NCBI GenBank assembly: GCA_026225435.1
Contig: JAMFST010000873.1
Coordinates: 1-16,211, forward strand
Direction: 5' to 3'
Length of the DNA: 16,211 bases
Source: Labilithrix luteola
Lineage (GTDB): Bacteria; Myxococcota_A; Polyangia; Polyangiales; Polyangiaceae
How positions within the stretch are numbered: position 1 is the stretch's first letter; each line of letters starts with the position of its first letter. Shown piece by piece: positions 7,189-14,087 of the stretch. A model generated the notes under the pieces. It was not told the DNA's origin and did not search any database. It saw only the letters and a list, made by a program, of their open reading frames with translations. The position numbers and the translations under genes are program-made.

Positions 7189-8049
7189 GCTCCCCCGGAG
7201 CAAGGCCGCGAGCTCGTCCTCGTCCGCGTAGACCTCGGCGACGTACGGAAGGTCGGTGAGGCGATCGAGAAGGTCGAATCCGGGAGATCCTACGCGCGCC
7301 GTGGCGAGCAAAGCGCTGCGGGCAGCACGTGCGGCGACGGCGGCGCGAGTGCTGGCGGCGGCTTCGGCGATGGCCGCGGCGCGCGCCGCGGGAGCCAGCG
7401 ACGACAGCGGGACCGTGCGGACGGGAGGAGCCGGTGCGTCGTCTCGACGCGCGACCTTCGGCGCACGCACGTCCGACCTGGCCGGGTCACCCGACGCAGC
7501 GGCGGGATCCACGGGCTCACGACAACGAGGATGCTGATGAAGGAACTCGGCGATGTCGCGGACGAGCGCCTTGCGCGAGCTCATCGAGACCAGCTCGAGC
7601 CATTCGTTCTCGAGCAGGGTGTCCACCAGCGCCTCGGCGACCGACTCCTTCGTCTCGGGCTTCTTCGCTTCGGCGACAGGCTCGTCCCGCATCGCTTCTC
7701 CGCAGGCGGGACAGGGCTCGTCCTTCTGCCAGGCGAAGCGCTCGATGCTGCAAGCCGGGCAGTCGTTCGTGGGCTGAAAGCCGTCTTCGAGCGGGCCGAA
7801 GACGTACCAGCCGGTGGCGACCTGCAAGACCTGGAGAGCACGAACGGCCGCCGCGTTCGCCGCGTCCATTTGATCATCGTCGGCCCGGGCGAGCACGCGA
7901 ATCTCCTCCGGAGTGATCTCCACGGCGATCGCATCGTCCGCGGGCTCGAGCAGGCTCGCGAGCGCAGCGGGAGGCGGCGGGATGCGTTCCCGGTACGCGC
8001 GGGACCATTCGTCGCGAGTCGGAGGGCGGAGCGTCGCGAGGAGCTTCAT
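7186..8049 (-). CDS. Unrecognised protein with a double-CxxC zinc-ribbon-like motif
   Basis: I do not recognise this 287-residue protein. Residues 1-95 are a compact N-terminal region (WYVFGPLEDGF at 81-91). This leads directly into CPAC (97-100) and CPACGEAM (113-120), a spacing that suits one structural zinc site. A mixed helical region (about 135-175) is followed by a proline/alanine-rich stretch (about 183-252, many Ala and Arg) that looks disordered or extended. The last 35 residues are ordered again (GFDLLDRLTDLPYVAEVYADEDEL). No signal peptide or membrane span is seen, so it is probably cytoplasmic. The ATG at 8049 has no strong ribosome-binding site; a GTG six codons upstream is the alternative. 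It is divergent from the FHA gene across 107 bases, so the two may share control. Confidence 0.7.
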   Translation of the reverse strand: MKLLATLRPPTRDEWSRAYRERIPPPPAALASLLEPADDAIAVEITPEEIRVLARADDDQMDAANAAAVRALQVLQVATGWYVFGPLEDGFQPTNDCPACSIERFAWQKDEPCPACGEAMRDEPVAEAKKPETKESVAEALVDTLLENEWLELVSMSSRKALVRDIAEFLHQHPRCREPVDPAAASGDPARSDVRAPKVARRDDAPAPPVRTVPLSSLAPAARAAAIAEAAASTRAAVAARAARSALLATARVGSPGFDLLDRLTDLPYVAEVYADEDELAALLRGS

Positions 8050-8156
8050 CGCGGCGCAGGGTAGCACCTCACCATCGGCCCGGCGGCTCGCCTTGCACGA
8101 ATGTACGTCACCCTCGACCCCGCTTCGGTTAAGGTGCCCCCCGAGGAACGAGAACG

Positions 8157-8474
8157 ATGGCGACGACGCGCGTTGATGTGACCCTGAGCCGCAAAGGCGT
8201 GAGCGGAGACGAGCCAACCACGCTCACCTTCGATCAATTTCCCCTGATGATCGGCAGCGCGGAGACCAACGATCTGGTCGTCGTCGACGAGATGATCAGT
8301 CGCCGTCACGCCATCGTCGAAGTCCGCGACGGCGGCCTCTGGCTGGTCGACGTGGGGAGCGTATCGGGCACCATCGTCAACGGACGCCTCGGCTGGGGGA
8401 CGTGGCCAATCGCACCAACACTTGCCATCACGCTGGGCGCGTTCAACCTCGTGTTCACCAGGATCTCGACGTAG
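8157..8474 (+). CDS. Small FHA-domain protein lacking the usual phosphothreonine-binding arginine
   Basis: This 105-residue protein is essentially a single forkhead-associated domain. Residues 32-41 (IGSAETNDLV), 48-54 (SRRHAIV) and 66-76 (VGSVSGTIVNG) align with the three FHA loops. The canonical serine and histidine of the SxxH motif are present (S48, H51), as is the NG asparagine (N75). The arginine that normally follows the first glycine (GR) is replaced by serine (G33-S34). That arginine contacts the phosphate in characterised FHA domains, so phosphothreonine recognition may be weak or lost. The ATG at 8157 follows GAGGA at a spacing of about ten bases. It stands 81 bases upstream of the sigma-synthetase fusion gene on the same strand, which makes a common transcript and a regulatory partnership plausible but unproven. 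Confidence 0.85.
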   Translation: MATTRVDVTLSRKGVSGDEPTTLTFDQFPLMIGSAETNDLVVVDEMISRRHAIVEVRDGGLWLVDVGSVSGTIVNGRLGWGTWPIAPTLAITLGAFNLVFTRIST

Positions 8475-8555
8475 CCGAAGCAACCCGGTCGAGCGCGGCG
8501 AAAGTCGGTCACGCTCCTGTCGCTCGCGTGTCCTTGAATCAGGAGCACCGAGCGA

Positions 8556-9824
8556 ATGCCCGCCAGTCTTGACCTGATCGACGCCGTACGGGCGGCACGC
8601 GAGGGCGATGCGCCGGCGCTGCGCTCGCTGGTCGAAGCGACGCAGGAGATGGCCTACGCCGTCGCGTGGCGGATCCTCGGCAACGAAGCTGACGCGCGCG
8701 ACGTCGTGCAGGAGGCGTATCTCCTCGCCTTTCGCCGCTTGAGCGATCTGGCCGAGCCGCGCGCCTTCGCCGGCTGGTTGCGACGGATCGTGGTCGCCAC
8801 CGCGCTCAACCACCGGCGCCGATCGCGCGCGGTGTGGGTGCCGCTCGACGCCGACGTTCATCCGCCCGTGCTCGACGCCGAGGAGCAAACCTGGAGCGAG
8901 GAACAGCAGCGTCTCGTGGCGCGCGCGCTCCTCACGCTCTCGCGAGACGAGCGCCATCTCGCCGAGAGCTTCTACCACGGAGGAATGACGGCCGACCGCC
9001 TCGCCCAGGCCGCCGGCGTCGACCCCGCGGTGATGCGAAAGCGGCTCCAGCGTGTGCGGGACAAGTTGCGAAAGGAAGTCGAGATGGACGAGAAGAGCGC
9101 CCTGCGCGGCACCGAGATTCCGAAGGACCTTCCGGACAGCATCGCCCTCTTGCTGGCGAGGCCACGCCTGGTCGACCTGCCGGAGAATCCGGTGGGGCTC
9201 ACCCTCGCGGCGCTGCGCGGCGCATTCACCGGCTTCTCCGAGATCGAATTGCCCGAGGAGATCGATCTCGCCGAGGCGGAGCGGCGCCTCGGCGGCGACG
9301 CCGTGTACATCGATCGCGCGAGCTTGCAGCGCATCGCGGGAGAGCGGGTGTTGCGCTACGACCTGTCGCTCCCGCTGCTCATGAGCGTCCGCTGGGAAGG
9401 GACCGGGCTGCGGATGTCGGCAGCGGGCAAGGCGTATCGCCGTGAGCGCGAGAGCGCGACGCACCTGGAGGCGTTTCACCAGCTCGAGGTGTTCGCGATG
9501 GATGACCGGAACAGCATCGACACGTGGGCCTTCTCCGGACGCATCCTCGAGTCGGTCGAACGCGCCTTGCCGCGCTCGGAGCTGCGCGTGACGCCCACCG
9601 ACTATCCCATGTGCGCCCGCGCCTGGAGCCTCGACGTGCGGCACGGCGGAGAGTGGACCGAGCTCCTGGCGTGGGGTGGATACGCCGACTGGGTCGTCCG
9701 CGCCATCGGCGGCGAGCCGGGGCAGACGACGGCGCTCTGCGCGGGCTTCGGGCTCGAGCGCATCGCCGCGCTTCGTTACGGCGTCGACGACTTGCGCAAG
9801 ATGGGCGCCACGCGCGTGCCTTGA
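8556..9824 (+). CDS. ECF-like sigma factor fused to a phenylalanyl-tRNA synthetase alpha-like catalytic domain
   Basis: This 422-residue protein has two parts. Residues 10-90 are sigma region 2 (DARDVVQEAYLLAFRRLSDL at 46-65, then AFAGWLRRIVVATALNHRRR at 70-89). Residues 116-175 are sigma region 4 with a helix-turn-helix (MTADRLAQAAGVDPAVMRKR at 144-163). Residues 211-415 follow the class II core of PheRS alpha. NPVGLTLAALRGAF (211-224) matches the entry helix. AYRRERESATHLEAFHQLE (293-311) is motif 2 and its loop. WTELLAWG (367-374) matches the WLEVLGCG strand. GFGLERIAALRYGVDDLR (397-414) is motif 3 with R402. The tRNA-binding N-terminal coiled coil of PheRS is absent. I infer a transcription factor with a ligand- or ATP-sensing domain rather than a charging enzyme. 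The ATG at 8556 has AGGAG ten bases upstream. The last 49 bases overlap the convergent MFS gene. Confidence 0.85.
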   Translation: MPASLDLIDAVRAAREGDAPALRSLVEATQEMAYAVAWRILGNEADARDVVQEAYLLAFRRLSDLAEPRAFAGWLRRIVVATALNHRRRSRAVWVPLDADVHPPVLDAEEQTWSEEQQRLVARALLTLSRDERHLAESFYHGGMTADRLAQAAGVDPAVMRKRLQRVRDKLRKEVEMDEKSALRGTEIPKDLPDSIALLLARPRLVDLPENPVGLTLAALRGAFTGFSEIELPEEIDLAEAERRLGGDAVYIDRASLQRIAGERVLRYDLSLPLLMSVRWEGTGLRMSAAGKAYRRERESATHLEAFHQLEVFAMDDRNSIDTWAFSGRILESVERALPRSELRVTPTDYPMCARAWSLDVRHGGEWTELLAWGGYADWVVRAIGGEPGQTTALCAGFGLERIAALRYGVDDLRKMGATRVP

Positions 9825-11086
9825 GGCGTCTCGAGCACCTTGAGCGTGAGCACGATGACGATACCGACCACCAGCAGCGCAGCCAGCACGTAGATGGCGG
9901 CGTCCGTCGAGTGGGTCACGTCCTTGACGACGCCGATCATGTAAGGCGCGGTGAAGCCCGAGAGGTTCCCGAACGAGTTGATCAGCGCGATCCCGACCGC
10001 CGCTGCGGCGCCCCCCAGGATCGACGGCGGGATGGACCAGAACACCGCGACGTTGGCCATGATCCCCATCGTGCCGAGCGTCAGGCCGAACATCGACCAG
10101 ACCGGCTGCGCGCGGAAGGTGACGCTGAGGACGAGACCGATCGCGCCCACGATCGCGGCGATGACGGTGTGCCAGCGGCGCTCGCCGGTGCGGTCGGCGC
10201 TGCGGGCGGTGAGGTACATGGCGACGACGCCGAAGAACCAGGGGATGGTGCTGATCAGGCCGACGTCCAGCGGATCGGCGACGCCGAGCGCCTTGATGAG
10301 GCTCGGCAGCCAGAAGCTGATGCCGTAGAGACCGGAGACGAAGCAGAAGTCCGCCAGCGCGAGCAACCAGAGCCACGGCTCGCGCAGCACCCGGAGGTGC
10401 GCCCCTTCCTCGTGCGGAACGCTCTCGGCCGCCAGGTCGCGCGCGATGTGCTCGCGTTCGCTCTCCGTCAGCCAGTGCGCCTGGTCGACGCGATCGTCGA
10501 GCCAGATCCACACGACGACCCCGAGGACGATCGCGGGGAGCCCCTCGATGAGGAAGAGCCACTGCCAGCCCGCCCAGCCGTTGACTCCGTCCATGCCGCG
10601 GAGGATGGCGCCGGACACCGGCCCGCCGAGGATGCCCGAGGCGGGGATGGCCGAGAGGAACAGCGAGGTGGCCCGCCCGCGCCGCGCGTTCGGGTACCAG
10701 TACGTCATGTACAGGATGATACCGGGATAGAACCCGGCCTCTGCGGCGCCGAGGAAGAAGCGGATCGCGTAGAAGGAGGCCGGCGATCGCGTGAACATCA
10801 TCGCGACCGACAGCACCCCCCAGCTGATCATGATGCGCGCGATCCACTTGCGCGCACCGAAGCGGTGCAGCGCCAGGTTGCTCGGCACCTCCAGCAGGAA
10901 GTAGCCGATGAAGAAGACGCCGGCGCCCAGCCCGTAGACCGACTCGCTGAAGCCGAGCGCGCTCTGCATCTGCAGCTTGGCGAAGCCGATGTTGACCCGA
11001 TCGAGATAGGCCGCGAAATAGCAGAGGATGAGCAACGGCATGAGTCGCCAGCCGACCTTGCGGTAAAGACGATCGGAGTCGGTCAT
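9776..11086 (-). CDS. MFS transporter, anion:cation symporter (ACS) family
   Basis: This 436-residue protein has twelve predicted membrane spans in two blocks around a charged central loop (about residues 195-235). The first span ends in CYFAAYLDRVNIGFAKLQM (residues 22-40), the pattern of the ACS family, which carries organic anions such as tartrate, glucarate, phthalate and hydroxyphenylacetate with protons. A loop motif (RFGARKW, 75-81) and FFLGAAEAGFYPGIILYMTYW (110-130) also fit. The probable substrate is a small carboxylate; which one cannot be told. The ATG at 11086 has GAGG three bases upstream on the minus strand. Its 3' end overlaps the sigma-synthetase gene tail-to-tail by 49 bases. 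The reductase gene just upstream on the same strand stops 71 bases before this start, so the two could be co-transcribed. Confidence 0.9.
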   Translation of the reverse strand: MTDSDRLYRKVGWRLMPLLILCYFAAYLDRVNIGFAKLQMQSALGFSESVYGLGAGVFFIGYFLLEVPSNLALHRFGARKWIARIMISWGVLSVAMMFTRSPASFYAIRFFLGAAEAGFYPGIILYMTYWYPNARRGRATSLFLSAIPASGILGGPVSGAILRGMDGVNGWAGWQWLFLIEGLPAIVLGVVVWIWLDDRVDQAHWLTESEREHIARDLAAESVPHEEGAHLRVLREPWLWLLALADFCFVSGLYGISFWLPSLIKALGVADPLDVGLISTIPWFFGVVAMYLTARSADRTGERRWHTVIAAIVGAIGLVLSVTFRAQPVWSMFGLTLGTMGIMANVAVFWSIPPSILGGAAAAVGIALINSFGNLSGFTAPYMIGVVKDVTHSTDAAIYVLAALLVVGIVIVLTLKVLETPQGTRVAPILRKSSTP

Positions 11087-11157
11087 GACCTCGGGAGTCT
11101 ACGGGCGACGCTCGAGCGCGGTGTCGCAATCACCTGACGCACAGCGCCAGACGACAC

Positions 11158-12036
11158 TCACGGCTGAACGTTCTCGAGGTCCGCCAGGAGGCTCGGGTGC
11201 GTCGGCTTCCACCCGAGGGCGACGCGCGTGTGCGCGCTCGACGCCGGCTGGTCCATCGCGAAGATGGGGCCGAAGGGGCCGAAGCTCTCCTGCGGGATCG
11301 GCTCGACGGGCAGACCGAGCCGCCGGCCGACGACGGCCGCGATGTCGCGCACGGCGTCCCCTTCGTCGTCGACGGCGTGCCACGCCGTACCGGCCGGTGC
11401 CGACTCGAGGACCAAGCGGAAGAGCACCGCGGCGTCGCGCGCGTGAACCGCCGGCCAGCGCTGCGCTCCATCGCCCGGATATCCCGCCACCTTGCTCTTG
11501 CGCGCGATATCGGTGAGCAGTCCGGCGAATCCCCCCTTTCCCTCGTTGTGGACGGTGCGTGGCAGGCGAACCGCGAGCGCGCGCAGCGCCGGCGCCTGCG
11601 CCAGCAGCGTGGTCACGGTTCGGCCTCGACCTCCGACCGGCCCCTCGGTCGGCAGCGGATCCGACTCGGTCGACGCGCGGCCGGGCACCCAGGGCGTGCC
11701 CGAGACGACGACGAGCGGGCGCTCGCTCCCGCGGAGCACGTCGGCCAGCGTGTTGATGGCGGCAGTCTCCTCGGCGATGGAGGCGGCGAGCGCGCCGGGG
11801 GCGCTGTAGTCGCGACCGAACGCCAGGTTGATCACGCCGCCCGACTGCCTGGCGCCGGCGCGCAGGACGTCGAGATCCGCCAGCCCCCCGCGCAGCACGT
11901 CGGCCCCCGCGCTCTTGAGCGCCTGCTCCGAGCTGTCCGAGCGGGCGAGGGCGAGGACGCAATGGCCGTTGGCGAGCAGCTCGGCGATGACCGCGGAGCC
12001 AATGGTGCCGGTGCCGCCGGTGACGAAGACGTTCAT
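11158..12036 (-). CDS. NAD(P)-binding epimerase/atypical SDR reductase
   Basis: This 292-residue Rossmann protein begins MNVFVTGGTGTIGSAV, with the nucleotide-binding TGGTGTIG at residues 6-13. SGGVINLAF and VVVSGTPW follow the extended-SDR strand pattern, and RTVHNEGKGGF continues it. The catalytic YxxxK pair of ordinary SDRs is not visible; the position after SGTPWVPGR reads ASTESDPLPTEG. This is common in the NAD(P)-binding/NmrA-like relatives, so activity as a reductase is likely but not certain. The ATG at 12036 was chosen because AGGGAGAA lies about eight bases upstream; the 24 extra residues of the longer open frame run through the operator region. It is divergent from the TetR gene across a 101-base region with two operator copies, which makes it a probable target of that regulator. 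Confidence 0.88.
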   Translation of the reverse strand: MNVFVTGGTGTIGSAVIAELLANGHCVLALARSDSSEQALKSAGADVLRGGLADLDVLRAGARQSGGVINLAFGRDYSAPGALAASIAEETAAINTLADVLRGSERPLVVVSGTPWVPGRASTESDPLPTEGPVGGRGRTVTTLLAQAPALRALAVRLPRTVHNEGKGGFAGLLTDIARKSKVAGYPGDGAQRWPAVHARDAAVLFRLVLESAPAGTAWHAVDDEGDAVRDIAAVVGRRLGLPVEPIPQESFGPFGPIFAMDQPASSAHTRVALGWKPTHPSLLADLENVQP

Positions 12037-12070
12037 GAGGATTCTCCCTGCTGCGACGAGGTTGCGACCG

Positions 12071-12087
12071 ATGTCACTCAGTGACAT
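12071..12087. promoter_or_regulatory. TetR operator candidate 1 (perfect 17-base palindrome)
   Basis: ATGTCACTCAGTGACAT has two perfect eight-base arms around a single C. It sits between the divergent reductase and TetR genes, 35 bases ahead of the reductase start. A TetR dimer bound here would block transcription of the reductase. The size and one-base centre suit TetR-family operators. Confidence 0.7.
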
Positions 12088-12101
12088 GGACGTACCATCT
12101 G

Positions 12102-12118
12102 ATGTCACTCAGTGCAAT
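12102..12118. promoter_or_regulatory. TetR operator candidate 2 (imperfect copy of the palindrome)
   Basis: ATGTCACTCAGTGCAAT matches operator 1 in the first 13 bases and diverges in the right arm, leaving CACT-C-AGTG as its dyad. The two copies start 31 bases apart, about three helical turns, so dimers would lie on the same DNA face. On the minus strand it overlaps a possible -35 TTGCAC, followed 17 bases later by a poor -10 candidate. It ends 20 bases before the TetR start, so autoregulation is likely. Confidence 0.65.
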
Positions 12119-12137
12119 CAGGTAGCGTGAGATCGCC

Positions 12138-12734
12138 ATGGCCCGCTGGGAACCCGATGCCGTTGGACGGCTCCGACAAGCTGCGATGGAGCTCTATCGC
12201 GAGCCCGGCTACGACAAGGTCACCGTGGCCGAGATCGCCGCGCACGCGGGCCTCACGCCGCGCACCTTCTTCCGCCACTTTGCCGACAAGCGCGAGGTGC
12301 TCTTCTTCGGCACCGACGAGGTCGAGGCGCTCGTCGTGGAGGGCATCATGACCGCCGCCGAGGGGACGCCCGCGCTCGAGGTGGTGGCCACCGCTCTCAC
12401 CCCGATCGCGAAGCTCAACGACGAGGATCCCGTGCACGCCGACTACGCGCGCCAGCGCCACCTGGTGATCCAGGCGTACGGCGAGCTGCGCGAGCGGGAG
12501 CTCGGCAAGCACGCGTCGCTCGCCTCCGCCATCTCGACGGCGCTCCGCTCGCGCGGCGTTGCCGGTCCCGCCGCGAAGCTCGCCGCAGAGACCGGCCTGG
12601 CGGCGTTCACGGTCGGCTTCGAGCGGTGGATCGACGATCCCAAGCGGCGCGGGATGAGAGCTCACGTGCGCGAGGCGATGCGCGAGCTCGGCTCCGTCGT
12701 GCGCGGGTCCGTGGTGCTCGGACACGCGCGCTAG
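12138..12734 (+). CDS. TetR/AcrR family transcriptional regulator
   Basis: This 198-residue protein has the TetR N-terminal DNA-binding domain. AAMELYREPGYDKVTVAEIAAHAGLTPRTFFRHFADKREVL spans about residues 15-55, with the helix-turn-helix at about 29-48. The remaining 140 residues are helical and ligand-binding, variable as usual, and end in a region rich in arginine. The short wing sequence FFRHFADK is the family hallmark. The ATG at 12138 has only a weak GTGAG in front. The divergent reductase and the two palindromic operators between them argue for local repression of that gene and of itself, released by an unknown small molecule, probably the reductase substrate. No resistance efflux gene is adjacent. 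Confidence 0.92.
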   Translation: MARWEPDAVGRLRQAAMELYREPGYDKVTVAEIAAHAGLTPRTFFRHFADKREVLFFGTDEVEALVVEGIMTAAEGTPALEVVATALTPIAKLNDEDPVHADYARQRHLVIQAYGELRERELGKHASLASAISTALRSRGVAGPAAKLAAETGLAAFTVGFERWIDDPKRRGMRAHVREAMRELGSVVRGSVVLGHAR

Positions 12735-12752
12735 GACTCACCAACGGTTCGC

Positions 12753-12950
12753 TCAGGGCTCGTCGCGCACGTCGAAGCGCGCCACCTTGCCGTCGTGCAG
12801 GTGGAAGACGTGAAGCACCGTCTTGTCGTGCAGGCCGTGCGTCTGCCCCTGCAGCGGCCTGCCCTCGAGATCCGTCACCGACTGGCGGACCTCGACCATG
12901 GTCGATCCATCCGCCCCCTCGACGAAGCCGACGGGGCAGACGAAGCGCGC
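12753..12950 (-). pseudogene. SnoaL/NTF2-like gene remnant, C-terminal part only
   Basis: The last 65 or so codons before the stop at 12753 read as the C-terminal strands of a SnoaL-like protein: CPVGFVEGADGSTMVEVRQS, then LHDKTVLHVFHLHDGKVARFDVRDE. The frame continues upstream to 13049, but that part is antisense to a MarR-like segment and carries no SnoaL similarity, so the normal N-terminal half of about 60-70 residues is missing. The break lies near base 12950. The product would not fold as a complete cone. The interpretation rests on recognising the family pattern, not on an alignment search. Confidence 0.65.
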
Positions 12951-13080
12951 CGATACCCAGCGCGACCTCGCCCTCTTCGCCCGCACCCAGCAGCCGCCCA
13001 TGGCACAGATGCTCACGCGCATGGAGCGGGACGGGCTCATCCGCCGCACGCCCGATCCGGCCGACGGACGCAGCGGGAAC
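12951..13080 (+). pseudogene. MarR family regulator remnant (winged-helix core only)
   Basis: In the + frame starting at 12955 the segment TQRDLALFARTQQPPMAQML, followed by TRMERDGLIRRTPDPADGRS, is the recognition helix and wing of a MarR-type regulator, including the R-x-DPxDGRS wing signature. The N-terminal dimerisation helices before it and the C-terminal helices after it are absent. The surrounding open frame is antisense to the SnoaL-like remnant on one side and the end of the LysR gene on the other. There is no start codon in a sensible place. It abuts the SnoaL-like remnant head to head. Confidence 0.65.
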
Positions 13081-13088
13081 GTGACGTG

Positions 13089-13991
13089 TCAGTGCGCGCC
13101 CATCGTCGCCAGTAGGCCGCGTCGCATGTGGTCGATCACCGCCTTCACCCGGACGGCGCCACGCTGGTCGCGACGGTGGATGGCGTTGGCCGCCACCTCC
13201 GACTGATGCCACGCCGGCAACACCAGCCGCAGCTTCCCCGCGGCGACCGGGTCGGCCACGAACCACTCGGGCAAGAGGGCGATGCCGGCGCCCTCGATCG
13301 CCAGCTCGCGGAGCGCGTGCAGGGCATTGCAGCGAAAGGCGACGCGCGGTCGCACGCGGACCTCGGCCTCCTCGCGCGTGCGCTGGAGGGTCCACGTGTC
13401 CGTCTGCCCCATGAAGTGCATCAGCGTGTCGTGACGGACCAGCGCCTCCGGCCTCTTCGGCTCACCGCGGCGCTTCAGGTACTGCGGGGAGGCGACGAGC
13501 ACGCGGCGGTAGGTGACGAGCTTGGTCGCCACCAGCTCGGTGCTCGCCGGCGGCGAGCTGCCGACGCGAATGGCGATGTCGAAGCCCTCCGGCGTGAGAT
13601 CCGCCAGCCGATCTTCGAGCAGCAGCTCGACCACCAGCCCGGGATACTTCTGCATCAAGGTCCCCATCTGCGGCGCGACGCAGGCCAGGCCGAAGGTGAC
13701 CGGCGCGGTCATCCGCAACAGACCCCCGAGGTCATCCGCGCGACCGACCTGCTGCGCGTCGTCCACCTCTCGCAGGATGCGTACGCAGCGCTCGTAGTAG
13801 CGGCGGCCCTCGGCGGTGATGGCCATGCGGCGCGTCGAGCGGGTGAGGAGCGGCGCGCGCAGCTCGACCTCGAGAGCGGCGATCTGCCGGCTCACCGCGG
13901 CCGACGAGACACGCAGCTGCTTGGCCGCCGCCGCGAAGCTGCCGCTGTCGATGACGCGCACGTAGGTCGCCATCTTGTTCAGGAGGTCCAT
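13089..13991 (-). CDS. LysR family transcriptional regulator
   Basis: This 300-residue protein has standard LysR architecture. A winged helix-turn-helix occupies residues 1-60 (FAAAAKQLRVSSAAVSRQIAALE at 19-41, then LLTRSTRRMAITAEG). After a linker helix comes an effector domain at about 90-295, with GFDIAIRVG and GIALLPEWFV as typical landmarks. LysR proteins bind a co-inducer in this domain and control a divergent gene. Here the divergent gene is an SDR oxidoreductase 96 bases away, the probable target. The ATG at 13991, beginning MDLLNKMATYVRVIDSGSF, fits the family start and has GGTGG directly upstream. The downstream end lies nine bases from the MarR remnant, so that truncation stopped just short of this gene. 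Confidence 0.93.
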   Translation of the reverse strand: MDLLNKMATYVRVIDSGSFAAAAKQLRVSSAAVSRQIAALEVELRAPLLTRSTRRMAITAEGRRYYERCVRILREVDDAQQVGRADDLGGLLRMTAPVTFGLACVAPQMGTLMQKYPGLVVELLLEDRLADLTPEGFDIAIRVGSSPPASTELVATKLVTYRRVLVASPQYLKRRGEPKRPEALVRHDTLMHFMGQTDTWTLQRTREEAEVRVRPRVAFRCNALHALRELAIEGAGIALLPEWFVADPVAAGKLRLVLPAWHQSEVAANAIHRRDQRGAVRVKAVIDHMRRGLLATMGAH

Positions 13992-14087
13992 CCACCGAAC
14001 GCTGTCTCGATTCGTACGCTCGTCGCAAGAGTGTTCTTCCGTGGCCACGACTACCGCGCCCCCCGACCCGCTCGCATAGTGGCGCGC
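13992..14087. promoter_or_regulatory. Divergent LysR-SDR control region
   Basis: The 96 bases between the two divergent starts should hold both promoters and the LysR site. GTGGCCAC at 14041-14048 is a perfect eight-base palindrome near the middle. No convincing -35/-10 pair or T-N11-A box stands out, so the function is inferred from gene arrangement only. Confidence 0.35.

Noticed and set aside
8475..8555. Possible terminator or separate promoter between the FHA and sigma genes
   Set aside because: No stem with a T tract and no convincing -35/-10 pair could be found in the 81 bases.
8046..11129. A minus-strand open frame of about 1000 codons
   Set aside because: It is antisense to the sigma-synthetase gene, out of frame with the MFS gene, and consists of Arg/Ala/Gly-rich sequence without family patterns. 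Long spurious frames are normal at this GC content.
9524..11137. A + strand open frame of over 500 codons opposite the MFS gene
   Set aside because: It is Asp/Arg/Glu-rich shadow sequence. The transmembrane pattern and ACS motifs are on the minus strand.
13128..14087. N-terminal extension of the SDR frame by about 320 codons
   Set aside because: It is antisense to the LysR gene. The SDR begins normally at 14088 and needs no extra domain.
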